Below, in pieces: positions 26,195-35,936 of a stretch of 39,754 nucleotides of DNA. The notes below the pieces were generated by a model that did not search any database, was not told the DNA's origin, and saw only the letters and a program-made list of their open reading frames with translations. The position numbers were made by a program, and so were the translations under genes. Origin of the DNA: Algoriphagus sp. (GTDB taxonomy: Bacteria; Bacteroidota; Bacteroidia; Cytophagales; Cyclobacteriaceae); contig JAHEBE010000003.1 of NCBI GenBank assembly GCA_024642365.1, positions 1 to 39,754 on the forward strand. Direction: 5' to 3'. Within the stretch, counting starts at the first letter, position 1. Every line of letters starts with the position of its first letter.

Positions 26195-28600
26195 ATGAAA
26201 AGAACCATTAAAAAAGTTGCCGTATTAGGCTCAGGAGTAATGGGATCCAGAATCGCCTGTCATTTCGCCAATATCGGTGTACAGGTACTTTTATTGGATA
26301 TCGTTCCTTTTGAACTTACCGAACAAGAACAAAAAAAGGGGCTAACTAAAGAAAGTCCTTTGGTAAGAAACAGAATTGTAGAGACCGCACTTCAAAATAC
26401 GTTGAAGTCTAATCCTTCTGCCATCTATGACAAGGCAAATGCTGCTCGAATAACTACAGGAAATTTTGATGATGATCTTCCAAAGATTAAAGATTATGAC
26501 TGGGTCATCGAAGTGGTTGTGGAGCGATTGGACATCAAACAACAGCTTTTTGAGAAAGTTGAAAAATACCGAAAGCCTGGAACTTTGATTACCTCAAACA
26601 CTTCAGGAATTCCTATGCATCTAATGTGCGAAGGAAGAAGCGAGGATTTTCAAGTTCACTTTGCAGGAACTCACTTTTTTAACCCGCCAAGGTATTTGAG
26701 GTTGTTGGAAATTATTCCAGCTCCAAAAACCAAACCTGAAATCATCGACTTTTTGATGGAATACGGAGACAAGTTCTTAGGAAAAGAAACGGTTCTTTGT
26801 AAAGACACACCAGCATTTATAGCGAATAGAATCGGAGTTTATGCGATTATCTCTGGGATGCACGCCATTGAAAAAATGGGTTTTGGCGTATCAGAAGTAG
26901 ATAAATTAACTGGTCCAGTGATCGGAAGAGCGAAGTCTGCTACTTTCCGAACCATGGATGTGGTTGGCTTGGATACTACGGTCAATGTGTCGAACAACTT
27001 ATATAAAGCGCTTCCACACGATGAATCAAGAGATAAGTTTAAGCTTCCAAAAATCGTAGAGGTACTTTACAACAATAAATGGTTCGGAGATAAAACCGGT
27101 CAAGGTTATTTTAAAATGATCCGTCATCAAGACGGAACAAAGGAATTAAAAGAGCTTGACTTCAATACTTATGAATACAAGCCGGTCGAAAAACCCAAGT
27201 TTAAAGCTCTTGAAGCTTCAAAAGAAATAGAAGATCTAAAGAAACGAATCAAGTTTCTAGTCAATTTCGATGATCGAGCTGGAGAGTTTTACAGAGCCTC
27301 CTTCTATGATTTATTTAAATACTGTTCGCATCGAATTCCTGAAATCTCCGATGAACTTTATCGAATTGATCAAGCAGTAAGTTCTGGTTTCGGATGGGAG
27401 CTTGGACCTTTTGAAACCTGGGATGCTTTAGGTGTCAGAGAGACAGTTTCTAAAATGGAAGCAGCAGGAGAGCCGGCGGCAAAGTGGGTTCATGAAATGC
27501 TCGCTGCTGGCCATGAGTCATTCTATAAAGTAGAAGGTGGCAAAAAACTTTACTACGATATTCCTACCAAGTCGTTTTTAGAAATTCCAGGAATTGAGAA
27601 TTTCATCATTTTGGATACGTTGAAGGCCGCAGGTAAGAAAATCTGGGGAAATGCCGGAGCTTCTGTTTACGACATGGGTGATGAGGTGATCGGATTGGAA
27701 TTTCATTCAAAAATGAATTCCATGGGTCAAGAAGTGATCGAAGGAATCAACACAGCGATATCGATGGCTGAGAAATCCTACAAAGGACTAGTAATCGGAA
27801 ACGAGGGTGGAAATTTCTCCGCAGGTGCTAACCTAGCCATGTTATACATGTTTGCAGGTGATCAGGAATATGATGAAATCAATTTGATGATCGCCCAATT
27901 TCAGAATACTATGATGCGGGCTAGATTCTCATCCGTACCGGTAGTGGTAGCGCCACATAATATGGCCTTAGGAGGCGGATGTGAACTTTCGCTTCATTCT
28001 GACCATATCCAAGCGCATGCTGAATTATACATGGGCTTAGTGGAAGTTGGTGTGGGATTGATTCCTGCCGGCGGAGGAACGAAAGAGATGACCCTTAGAT
28101 TCTCAAATAGTCTGATTGATGGTGATGTAGAGGTAAATCAACTTCAGGAGTATTTTATGAATATCGCTACTGCTAAAGTTTCCACTTCAGCAGCCGAGGC
28201 GAAAGGCTTGGGATATTTGAGAAAAGATGATGGAATTACCCTGAATAGAAAACGACAGTTGGCTGAAGCAAAGGCGAAAGTATTGGAACTGCATGCGGCA
28301 GGATATACTCAACCGATTCAGCAAACCAATATCAAAGTTTTAGGAAAAACATCTTTGGCTTTGTTTGAAGCTGGAATTACAGGGATGCGATATGGCGCTT
28401 ACATTTCAGAGCACGATGCGTTGATCGCTCGCAAATTGGCTTGGGTAATGTCTGGAGGAGACCTTTCTTCACCTACATTGGTTTCTGAGCAATATTTACT
28501 TGATCTGGAGCGAGAGGCTTTCTTGAGTTTGACTGGCGAAAAGAAAACACTGGAACGAATTCACAGCATTTTGTTCAAAGGCAAACCGCTTAGAAACTAA
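26195..28600 (+). CDS. Bifunctional 3-hydroxyacyl-CoA dehydrogenase / enoyl-CoA hydratase, FadN-like domain order
   Basis: N-terminal KVAVLGSGVMGSRIACHFANIGVQVLLLDI; THFFNPPRYLRLLEIIP; C-terminal crotonase GGNFSAGANLAMLY...ALGGGCELSLH. Confidence 0.93.
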   Translation: MKRTIKKVAVLGSGVMGSRIACHFANIGVQVLLLDIVPFELTEQEQKKGLTKESPLVRNRIVETALQNTLKSNPSAIYDKANAARITTGNFDDDLPKIKDYDWVIEVVVERLDIKQQLFEKVEKYRKPGTLITSNTSGIPMHLMCEGRSEDFQVHFAGTHFFNPPRYLRLLEIIPAPKTKPEIIDFLMEYGDKFLGKETVLCKDTPAFIANRIGVYAIISGMHAIEKMGFGVSEVDKLTGPVIGRAKSATFRTMDVVGLDTTVNVSNNLYKALPHDESRDKFKLPKIVEVLYNNKWFGDKTGQGYFKMIRHQDGTKELKELDFNTYEYKPVEKPKFKALEASKEIEDLKKRIKFLVNFDDRAGEFYRASFYDLFKYCSHRIPEISDELYRIDQAVSSGFGWELGPFETWDALGVRETVSKMEAAGEPAAKWVHEMLAAGHESFYKVEGGKKLYYDIPTKSFLEIPGIENFIILDTLKAAGKKIWGNAGASVYDMGDEVIGLEFHSKMNSMGQEVIEGINTAISMAEKSYKGLVIGNEGGNFSAGANLAMLYMFAGDQEYDEINLMIAQFQNTMMRARFSSVPVVVAPHNMALGGGCELSLHSDHIQAHAELYMGLVEVGVGLIPAGGGTKEMTLRFSNSLIDGDVEVNQLQEYFMNIATAKVSTSAAEAKGLGYLRKDDGITLNRKRQLAEAKAKVLELHAAGYTQPIQQTNIKVLGKTSLALFEAGITGMRYGAYISEHDALIARKLAWVMSGGDLSSPTLVSEQYLLDLEREAFLSLTGEKKTLERIHSILFKGKPLRN

Positions 28601-28639
28601 GCGCTCAGGAAATCTTATTTAACATCAAAAAAAATTCAA

Positions 28640-29815
28640 ATGGACGCATATATAGTAAATGGATATCGGTCGGCAGTGGGAAAATCTAAAAAAGGAGGTT
28701 TTCGATTTTACAGACCAGATGATTTAGCGGCAGATGTCATCAAGCATTTGATGGCAAATACTCCAGGTCTTGAAACCAAAATGATTGATGATTTAATCGT
28801 TGGGAACGCAGTACCTGAAGCCGAGCAAGGAATGCAAATGGGTCGAATGATCTCACTTTTAGCATTGGGAATTGACAATCCGGGATTTATAATTAACCGC
28901 TACTGCGGATCAGGATTAGAAGCGATTGCTTTGGCGGTAGGTAAAATCAAAGCTGGAATGGCGGATTGCATTATTGCAGGTGGAACAGAGTCAATGTCAC
29001 TTGTACCAATGATGGGTTACAAAACTGCGCTTAATTGGAAAATCGCAAAAGAGCACCCTTCCTATTACCTCAGCATGGGATTGACGGCCGAAGAATTGGC
29101 AAGAGAATATGAAATCACACGTGAGCAAGCAGATGCCTTTTCGGTGAAATCTCATGAAAAAGCATTAGCAGCAATCGCTGCTGGTAAGTTCAAAGATGAA
29201 ATTGTTCCTGTCGAAGTAGAAGAAACCTATTTGGATGAAAAGGGTAAAAAGAAAACCCGCAAATATGTCGTCGATACGGATGAAGGACCAAGACCTGGCA
29301 CGACCATGGAAGCCTTAGCTAGTTTGAGACCTGCTTTCAAAAACGGCGGACAAGTGACTGCCGGTAACTCTTCGCAAACTTCTGACGGAGCATCTTTTGT
29401 AGTGGTTATGTCAGAGCGAATGGTAAAAGAGTTGAACCTAGATCCAGTAGCTCGGATGATGTCTTACAGCGTAGCGGGAGTAGATCCACGAATCATGGGT
29501 ATCGGACCAAAAGAAGCAGTGCCCAAAGCATTGAAGCAAGCAGGCTTGACGCTTAATGATATTGACCTAATCGAGCTCAATGAAGCATTTGCAGCGCAAG
29601 GTCTTTCTGTGATGAAAGCTTTGGATATGAATCCGGACATCGTCAATGTCAATGGTGGTGCTGTGGCTTTAGGCCACCCACTGGGATGTACAGGAGCAAA
29701 ACTTTCTGTTCAGATTTTCAATGAACTGAGAAGAAGAGATAAAAAATATGGAATGGTTACCGCCTGCGTAGGTGGTGGTCAGGGTGTGGCTGGTGTTTAT
29801 GAGTTGCTTAAATAA
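28640..29815 (+). CDS. fadA: Acetyl-CoA acyltransferase (thiolase)
   Basis: RYCGSGLEAIALA, GGTESMSLVPMMG, ELNEAFAAQGLSVMKAL, NVNGGAVALGHPLGCTGAK, GMVTACVGGGQG. Confidence 0.95.
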   Translation: MDAYIVNGYRSAVGKSKKGGFRFYRPDDLAADVIKHLMANTPGLETKMIDDLIVGNAVPEAEQGMQMGRMISLLALGIDNPGFIINRYCGSGLEAIALAVGKIKAGMADCIIAGGTESMSLVPMMGYKTALNWKIAKEHPSYYLSMGLTAEELAREYEITREQADAFSVKSHEKALAAIAAGKFKDEIVPVEVEETYLDEKGKKKTRKYVVDTDEGPRPGTTMEALASLRPAFKNGGQVTAGNSSQTSDGASFVVVMSERMVKELNLDPVARMMSYSVAGVDPRIMGIGPKEAVPKALKQAGLTLNDIDLIELNEAFAAQGLSVMKALDMNPDIVNVNGGAVALGHPLGCTGAKLSVQIFNELRRRDKKYGMVTACVGGGQGVAGVYELLK

Positions 29816-29859
29816 TCCATCCGTATCAAATCGAAATAAAAACAGAAAACTAAAAGCAT

Positions 29860-31653
29860 ATGGCAACGCTAACAAAATCAACACAAGGAGGAGAATTCCT
29901 CATCAAAGATGTCAATTCAGGTGACATCTTTATCCCGGAGCAATTCACAGAAGAGCAGCGAATGATGGCTCAGGCGTGTCAGGACTTCATCGATACCGAG
30001 ATCACTCCAAACATCGAAGCAATTGACAGTATGAAAAACCCGGACTTAGTCCCTTCTATTTTCAAGAAGGCTGGCGATTTGGGTTTATTAGGTATCACTG
30101 TTCCTGAGCAATATGGTGGAATGGGAATGAGTTTCAATACCTCTATGTTGATCGCAGACATCATTGGAGCCGCAGGTTCTTTTTCTACTACTTATGGCGC
30201 TCATACTGGAATTGGTACCCTTCCAATTTTATATTATGGAAATGAAGCACAGAAATCAAAGTACCTTCCAAAGCTCGCAGTCGGCGAGTGGGCAGCATGC
30301 TACTGCTTGACGGAGCCGGATGCGGGTTCGGATGCCAATAGTGGAAAGACAAAAGCAACCTTGTCTGCTGATGGAAAACATTACTTGCTGAATGGTCAGA
30401 AAATGTGGATTTCAAATGCAGGCTTTGCGGACTTATTTATTGTTTTCGCCAAGATTGAAGATGATAAAAACCTCACCGCCTTCATTGTTGAAAAAACATT
30501 TGGTGGAATCACCATGAATGAAGAGGAAAAGAAAATGGGAATTAAGGGTTCATCCACCCGTCAGGTTTTCTTCAATGATTGCCCTGTTCCTGTCGAGAAC
30601 ATGCTTTCTGAACGGCAAAATGGTTTTAAGATCGCCGTGAATATTCTCAATATTGGACGAGTGAAACTAGGTGCAGGTGTGCTTGGTGGAGCGCGTACCG
30701 TTGCGAGTTTGGCGACTCAATATTCCACCGACCGAAAGCAATTTGGTGTCAGCATCAATTCCTTCGGAGCGGTGAAAGCAAAATTGGCCGAAATGGCTAC
30801 CCGAATTTTCGTGACCGAGTCGCTTTGTTACCGAGCAGGTCAGGATATTGAAGATCAAATCAATGCCTTGGTTGCAGAAGGAATGGATGAAACTGAAGCA
30901 AAATTGAAAGGGGTAGAAGCTTTTGCGATCGAATGTGCAATTGCCAAAATTCATGGTTCTGAAGTGCTGGACTACGTAGTAGATCAAGGCGTTCAAGTGT
31001 ATGGTGGTATGGGTTATTCGGCAGATGCACCTATGGAAAGAGCGTATAGAGACGCGAGAATCTCCCGTATCTATGAAGGAACAAACGAGATCAACCGAAT
31101 GCTGATGGTAGGAATGCTCTTGAAGCGTGCGATGAAAGGTGAAATCAATCTTTTCGAACCTGCAATGGCTGTATCGGCTGAATTGACAGGCGTTCCATCT
31201 TTTGAATCGATAGATAATTCTGAGCTTTTCGCAGCAGAAAAAGATGTCCTCAAGAAACTCAAAAAAGTGTTTTTGATGGTTGGAGGAAAAGCAGCGATGG
31301 CTCTTCAGGATAAAATTGAGGACGAGCAAGAGGTTATGATGAATCTTGCGGATGTGATGACCGAGATCTATGCAGCAGAATCTGGAATTCTACGAGCAGA
31401 GAAACTAGTGGGTATGAAGGGCGAGGCAGCTTGCAAAAATCAAATTGCGATGGCTCAGATTTACCTTTCTGAAGCAGTAGATAGAATAGCTATAGCAGCA
31501 AAAGAAGCGATCGGTAGTTTCACTAAAGGCGATGAGCAGAAGGTAATGTTGATGGGATTGAAGCGCTATACCAAAGCGGACTTGGTGGATACCAAAACAC
31601 TGAGAAGACAGGTTGCTGATTACATGATCGAACAAGGAAAATACCCGTTTTAA
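29860..31653 (+). CDS. Acyl-CoA dehydrogenase, FadE-like
   Basis: CYCLTEPDAGSDANSGKTKA, WISNAGFADLFIVFAKI, QVYGGMGYSADAPMERAYRDARISRIYEGTNEINRML. Confidence 0.94.
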   Translation: MATLTKSTQGGEFLIKDVNSGDIFIPEQFTEEQRMMAQACQDFIDTEITPNIEAIDSMKNPDLVPSIFKKAGDLGLLGITVPEQYGGMGMSFNTSMLIADIIGAAGSFSTTYGAHTGIGTLPILYYGNEAQKSKYLPKLAVGEWAACYCLTEPDAGSDANSGKTKATLSADGKHYLLNGQKMWISNAGFADLFIVFAKIEDDKNLTAFIVEKTFGGITMNEEEKKMGIKGSSTRQVFFNDCPVPVENMLSERQNGFKIAVNILNIGRVKLGAGVLGGARTVASLATQYSTDRKQFGVSINSFGAVKAKLAEMATRIFVTESLCYRAGQDIEDQINALVAEGMDETEAKLKGVEAFAIECAIAKIHGSEVLDYVVDQGVQVYGGMGYSADAPMERAYRDARISRIYEGTNEINRMLMVGMLLKRAMKGEINLFEPAMAVSAELTGVPSFESIDNSELFAAEKDVLKKLKKVFLMVGGKAAMALQDKIEDEQEVMMNLADVMTEIYAAESGILRAEKLVGMKGEAACKNQIAMAQIYLSEAVDRIAIAAKEAIGSFTKGDEQKVMLMGLKRYTKADLVDTKTLRRQVADYMIEQGKYPF

Positions 31654-31672
31654 ATTAATATAATCCGGTTTT

Positions 31673-31710
31673 AAAAGCCTCTAGTCGTGAAAGTGACTAG
31701 AGGCTTTTTT
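31673..31710 (+). terminator. Rho-independent terminator of the beta-oxidation cluster
   Basis: AAAAGCCTCTAGTC-gtgaaagt-GACTAGAGGCTTTTTT. Confidence 0.85.
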
Positions 31711-31785
31711 GTGGATAAATGTGTAAATTATAAAGAGTAGAATAATTGACTCAAAGCAAATACACATTTTTAAACGATCGGAACT

Positions 31786-32793
31786 ATGAAAAAACCCATT
31801 TTACTGGCTGCTGGGGCATTGTTAGGAACTCTATTTGTCTTTATGCTTTTCAAAGAAAATCCAGCTTCTGAGTTTTTAAATGCGCTCAGCACAGAACAAA
31901 GAAACAAAGTTGTTTTGGCATTTGATGATCCAAGGAAAGAAGTCTGGCATTTTATCCCAAGTTCCATGTTTCAGCGGGAGGGGATTTCAATCAAAGAACT
32001 TTCATTAAGCCAGCAAGACCAACTTTTTAGCTTGTTGCAACATTATCTTTCAAAATCTGGCTATGAAAAAGCAAGAAAAATCATGGATCTTGAAACAGTC
32101 CTAAGAGAGTTTTCAGGAGATTCAATTATGAGGGATCCAGGGAAATATTTTGTTTCTTTTTATGGCGATCCTGCGAAAGATGATATTTGGGCTTGGTCCT
32201 TCGAGGGGCATCATATTTCCCTAAATTTTGCAGTTGATGGAGAACAGGTGAGAGCAACGCCGCGATTTTTCGGTTCCAACCCAGGTATGATTCTCACAGG
32301 TCCAAGAGAAGGAGAAAGGACTTTAAAAGCGGAAGAGGATCTTGGTTTTACTTTGATCAATGCGCTTTCTGAAGCCCAACAAAAACAAGCGATCTTTCAA
32401 GAGGAATCTTTCAGAGATATTGTCACTTCAAATTTACCAGAGATAGACCCGCTTAAACCAGCTGGAATTGGTTTTGAACAACTCGATAAGATGCAACAAA
32501 TGATGCTTATCCAAATCATTGACGAGTACTTGAAAGCACTTCCCAAAAAACAAGAGAATGAAAGAAGAAATCAGATTCAGGAAGAAGGTCTAGATAAAGT
32601 TTATTTTGGGTGGGTAGGTGCAAAAGATTCGAGTTCTGCACATTACTATAGAGTCCAAGGAGAATCATTTTTGATTGAGTTTGATAATTCTCAGAATAAG
32701 GCAAACCACATTCATACGGTTTGGAGAGACTTTAATGGGGATTTTGGTAGAGATCTAATAAAAGAGCATTATGCAAACTCTGATCATCATTAA
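31786..32793 (+). CDS. DUF3500-like protein
   Basis: FVSFYGDPAKDDIWAWSFEGHHISLNFAVDGEQVRATPRFFGSNPG; VYFGWVGAKDSSSAHYYRVQGESFLIEFDNSQNKANHIHTVWRDFNGDFG. Confidence 0.8.
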   Translation: MKKPILLAAGALLGTLFVFMLFKENPASEFLNALSTEQRNKVVLAFDDPRKEVWHFIPSSMFQREGISIKELSLSQQDQLFSLLQHYLSKSGYEKARKIMDLETVLREFSGDSIMRDPGKYFVSFYGDPAKDDIWAWSFEGHHISLNFAVDGEQVRATPRFFGSNPGMILTGPREGERTLKAEEDLGFTLINALSEAQQKQAIFQEESFRDIVTSNLPEIDPLKPAGIGFEQLDKMQQMMLIQIIDEYLKALPKKQENERRNQIQEEGLDKVYFGWVGAKDSSSAHYYRVQGESFLIEFDNSQNKANHIHTVWRDFNGDFGRDLIKEHYANSDHH

Positions 32794-32997
32794 ACGCTAA
32801 GTTAACCGCATCATGGGAAGTAAAAGTTGACTTGGTAATTCCTCCGCCCCTTCTAAAAAAAATGTGTGAATACTTCTTCAAAAAAGGAAAATATCCTGTT
32901 TTTGAACCTTAGAATTTACCTTTTAATGACTAACTTTCTTTAAATCAGAAATTCAATTTTCGGCTGATTTTTCCACATTTTACTAAACCTCAATACC

Positions 32998-33111
32998 ATG
33001 GCTAAACAACCCGAAGGCAAGCCCAAAGACGATAAATCAAAGGCTACCAAAACCCTGAAAGAAAAGCGTGCTGCAAAAGCCGCAAAAAAGGAAAGCAAAA
33101 AAAACAGTTAA
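32998..33111 (+). CDS. Small lysine-rich basic protein, 37 aa (not in ORF track)
   Basis: MAKQPEGKPKDDKSKATKTLKEKRAAKAAKKESKKNS*; followed at once by a strong terminator. Confidence 0.6.
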   Translation: MAKQPEGKPKDDKSKATKTLKEKRAAKAAKKESKKNS

Positions 33112-33126
33112 AAAACACGGGAATCA

Positions 33127-33152
33127 GGGAAGCTAAAAGCTTCCCTTTTTTT
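33127..33152 (+). terminator. Rho-independent terminator after small basic ORF
   Basis: GGGAAGCT-aaa-AGCTTCCC-TTTTTTT. Confidence 0.85.
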
Positions 33153-33308
33153 GATCCCTAATCATTTCTGATTTTTTGATAGAAAATGCCATTCCATTCA
33201 TCGGAGGATTCCTACAGTTGACCTTCTAAATATTCTCATTGGTCTTATAAAAGCCACTGCAAGAGCCAGGAGGGGTAGTTTTGAAGCAATAATTAAAAAC
33301 ACACTCCG

Positions 33309-33701
33309 ATGAAAACCATTTTACTAATCGAAAACCATGACTTGATGCGGTTATTTCTTGTGAATTACCTCAGCTCAGAATATGAAGTTGTAAGCGTAGC
33401 CACCATCAAGGAAGCAAACGAATGGATTAAATACCAACAAGCAGATTTAGTCTTGGCAGATTTCCCGCAGAGCGAAGATGCTTTTGAAATGAAAAGACTT
33501 CAAGAGCAAATACAAGATGCTCAAACCAATCTAGTGGTCTTAACTGACCAAGATAAAAGTGAGCAACGCATCAAAGCATTACAATGGGGAGCAAAAGATT
33601 GCTTAAGCAAACCTTTCAATCCTGTTGAACTGAAGCTTCGCATTAAATCTCAGCTACCTGTTCACATGTCATTTTCAAGACAGTTTAGACCTGTTGCATA
33701 A
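33309..33701 (+). CDS. Receiver-only response regulator
   Basis: TILLIENHDLMRLFL, ADLVLADF, VVLTDQ, GAKDCLSKPFNPVELKLRI. Confidence 0.85.
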   Translation: MKTILLIENHDLMRLFLVNYLSSEYEVVSVATIKEANEWIKYQQADLVLADFPQSEDAFEMKRLQEQIQDAQTNLVVLTDQDKSEQRIKALQWGAKDCLSKPFNPVELKLRIKSQLPVHMSFSRQFRPVA

Positions 33702-33710
33702 GAACTTATC

Positions 33711-35741
33711 ATGAAAAAAGCACTTCTCGTTTTAGGAATCGCCTTGGTAGGCTGTGTTGCGGAGCCTGATTTTGTTAAAAACCCTGTTAAGACAGTGGAA
33801 GAAACGAATCAGTACGGAAATTTCAATTTCGCTACAATCCAAGAAACTAAATTAAACTTAAGTTTTACTGACGCGAAAGGATTGCCCTTTGCAGGAATCA
33901 AAATTGAGATTCTAGACCCTAAGACGAGAGAAGTTAGGTTTAAAGGATTTACAGATAAAAACGGAACGTTAAAAAGCAGTTTAAACCTTCCGTTAAATCT
34001 GGATAAGGTTTTCCTGGAGGCCAATTACATTGGTGTTCCAAACTTGCTTTTGCTTCCAATTACCAATCATGAGATCAAGCTTGCCTACGCTGGCGAAGTT
34101 GATCTTGCGCAAGTGTTGCCTTATGATGTAGATCAAAATTTAGTAAATGGAAGATATCTCAATGCAAGAGTTGCTGCCGAGCCAATCATCAAGTATGCTG
34201 CAGCCTATAACTCTCAAGGACTTCCGGCGAATTTGGAGCCGACTCTCGATTACATTTCGGCAACGATGCTTGAATACATCAATGCTTCGCTGCCCGAATC
34301 ACAACCTGTACCGACCTTTCACCCGACCTATTTAGCAGAAGGGAAAAAGACCACATTGGATATTTTAGAAGAAGCGGATGTTTGGTTCACGTTTGTCCAT
34401 GAAGGAGCCGGTTGGAGAAATTCACTCGGATTCTATACCTATCCGACTAATTCTCCTCCTCAGTCCTTGGATGATATTAAAGAGATTACAGTGCTCTTTC
34501 CAAACCTGTCCAAGCAAGGTAGCGGTGGATCGTTGAAATCCGGAAACAAGGTGCGGCTAGGTAGATTCCAACCTGGGGTTTCTATTGGCATCGTACTGCT
34601 GGCAAATGGATGGGATGGATCTAAAGTAGCGGGCTATTACCACAAGGTTTTTGCAGATAAAAAACTAAACCCGGAGCCAAACAATCTCTTAAAACAACAC
34701 AATGTCTTGCTTTGGGATGAAGCCAACAAACTCTTTTTACTGGGATTTGAAGACGTGAGAAGAGATAATATTCCGATTTCATGTGATCAAGACTTTAATG
34801 ATGCTATCCTATTTATTTCCTCCAATCCAGTAAGGGCAATCAGTACCGTGAACGTCAGTCCAATTGACAAACCCGGAACCCTTGACCGTGACGGTGATGG
34901 AATCAATGACAACTTGGATGAATACCCCGATGATGCGACTAAAGCATACGATAGCTTTTACCCTTCGGCGACTGGATTTGGAAGCTTTGCTTTTGAGGAT
35001 AATTGGCCGGAAATGGGAGACTATGATTTCAATGATTTGATTGTCGATTACCAATTCAGACATACTTTAAACAGCAATAATAAAGTAACCAATCTCGAAT
35101 CAAAGTTTGTTTTCCGCGCTATTGGAGCAGGGTTTAGAAATGGGTTTGGATTTGAAATAAACACCAATCCGAATAATGTACAAAGCGTGACGGGAAGTTC
35201 CATCGGTCCAAACCTGATCAAAAATGGCTCAAATGGTACCGAACTCAATCAATCCAAAGCAGTATTCATTGTGACGGATAATGTCCACCTACTTTTTGGA
35301 GCAACATCTTTTGTCAATACGCAAGAATCCGGAGTAAAACTTGACCCGAAAGAAGTCCTATTAAAAATCAAATTGAATACACCAACAGATTTGACAGCTT
35401 TGGGAAATGCCCCATACAATCCCTTTTTGATAATCTCTCAAGACCGTGGACGGGAAGTGCACCTCCCAGGATATCCACCGACAAGTCTTGCTGACCGTGG
35501 ATATTTTGGTACCGCAGATGATCAGACCATTGTGAATCAGTCAAAATATTACGTATCAAAAACTAGTTTACCCTGGGCGATTCATCTTCCAGAGACTTTT
35601 GAATACCCCTATGAAAAGTCAGACATCCGATCTGCACACCTTCGCTTTGATGGCTGGGCAAAGAGTACTGGAAGTACCTATTTGGATTGGTATCGGCCAC
35701 AAACCGGATACAGGAACCCTGAAAAAATATTTAGAAAGTAA
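33711..35741 (+). CDS. LruC-domain-containing lipoprotein
   Basis: MKKALLVLGIALVGCVAEP lipobox; DRDGDGINDNLDEYPDDATKAYDSFYP Ca-binding-type repeat; FEDNWPEMGDYDFNDLIVDYQF. Confidence 0.87.
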   Translation: MKKALLVLGIALVGCVAEPDFVKNPVKTVEETNQYGNFNFATIQETKLNLSFTDAKGLPFAGIKIEILDPKTREVRFKGFTDKNGTLKSSLNLPLNLDKVFLEANYIGVPNLLLLPITNHEIKLAYAGEVDLAQVLPYDVDQNLVNGRYLNARVAAEPIIKYAAAYNSQGLPANLEPTLDYISATMLEYINASLPESQPVPTFHPTYLAEGKKTTLDILEEADVWFTFVHEGAGWRNSLGFYTYPTNSPPQSLDDIKEITVLFPNLSKQGSGGSLKSGNKVRLGRFQPGVSIGIVLLANGWDGSKVAGYYHKVFADKKLNPEPNNLLKQHNVLLWDEANKLFLLGFEDVRRDNIPISCDQDFNDAILFISSNPVRAISTVNVSPIDKPGTLDRDGDGINDNLDEYPDDATKAYDSFYPSATGFGSFAFEDNWPEMGDYDFNDLIVDYQFRHTLNSNNKVTNLESKFVFRAIGAGFRNGFGFEINTNPNNVQSVTGSSIGPNLIKNGSNGTELNQSKAVFIVTDNVHLLFGATSFVNTQESGVKLDPKEVLLKIKLNTPTDLTALGNAPYNPFLIISQDRGREVHLPGYPPTSLADRGYFGTADDQTIVNQSKYYVSKTSLPWAIHLPETFEYPYEKSDIRSAHLRFDGWAKSTGSTYLDWYRPQTGYRNPEKIFRK

Positions 35742-35763
35742 GTTTTAGGTTGGTTTTTTTTAG

Positions 35764-35790
35764 CCCTGACTATTTGGTCAGGGTTTTTTT
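35764..35790 (+). terminator. Rho-independent terminator after LruC gene
   Basis: CCCTGAC-tatttg-GTCAGGG-TTTTTTT. Confidence 0.85.
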
Positions 35791-35936
35791 ATTGTGCCTT
35801 ATTACTGTTGAAAACAGTGGATTTTTACTCATCGAAGAATTGCAAGTATTGGTCGGAAAAAGCCGTCCACTCACCGTATAATCAAATTTTTCGTCATTCA
35901 TCCCTCTAGTTTTACAGCATCATAAATGAATAAATC

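Noticed and set aside
30667-31329. 220-aa antisense ORF inside the acyl-CoA dehydrogenase gene
   Set aside because: His/Cys/Phe/Ser-rich antisense translation of a well-supported gene, no family resemblance.
32862-32912. Mini-ORF MCEYFFKKGKYPVFEP* in the gap after the DUF3500 gene
   Set aside because: Only 16 codons, no clear ribosome-binding site or conservation evidence; KKGKYPVF resembles nearby codons only by chance as far as I can tell.
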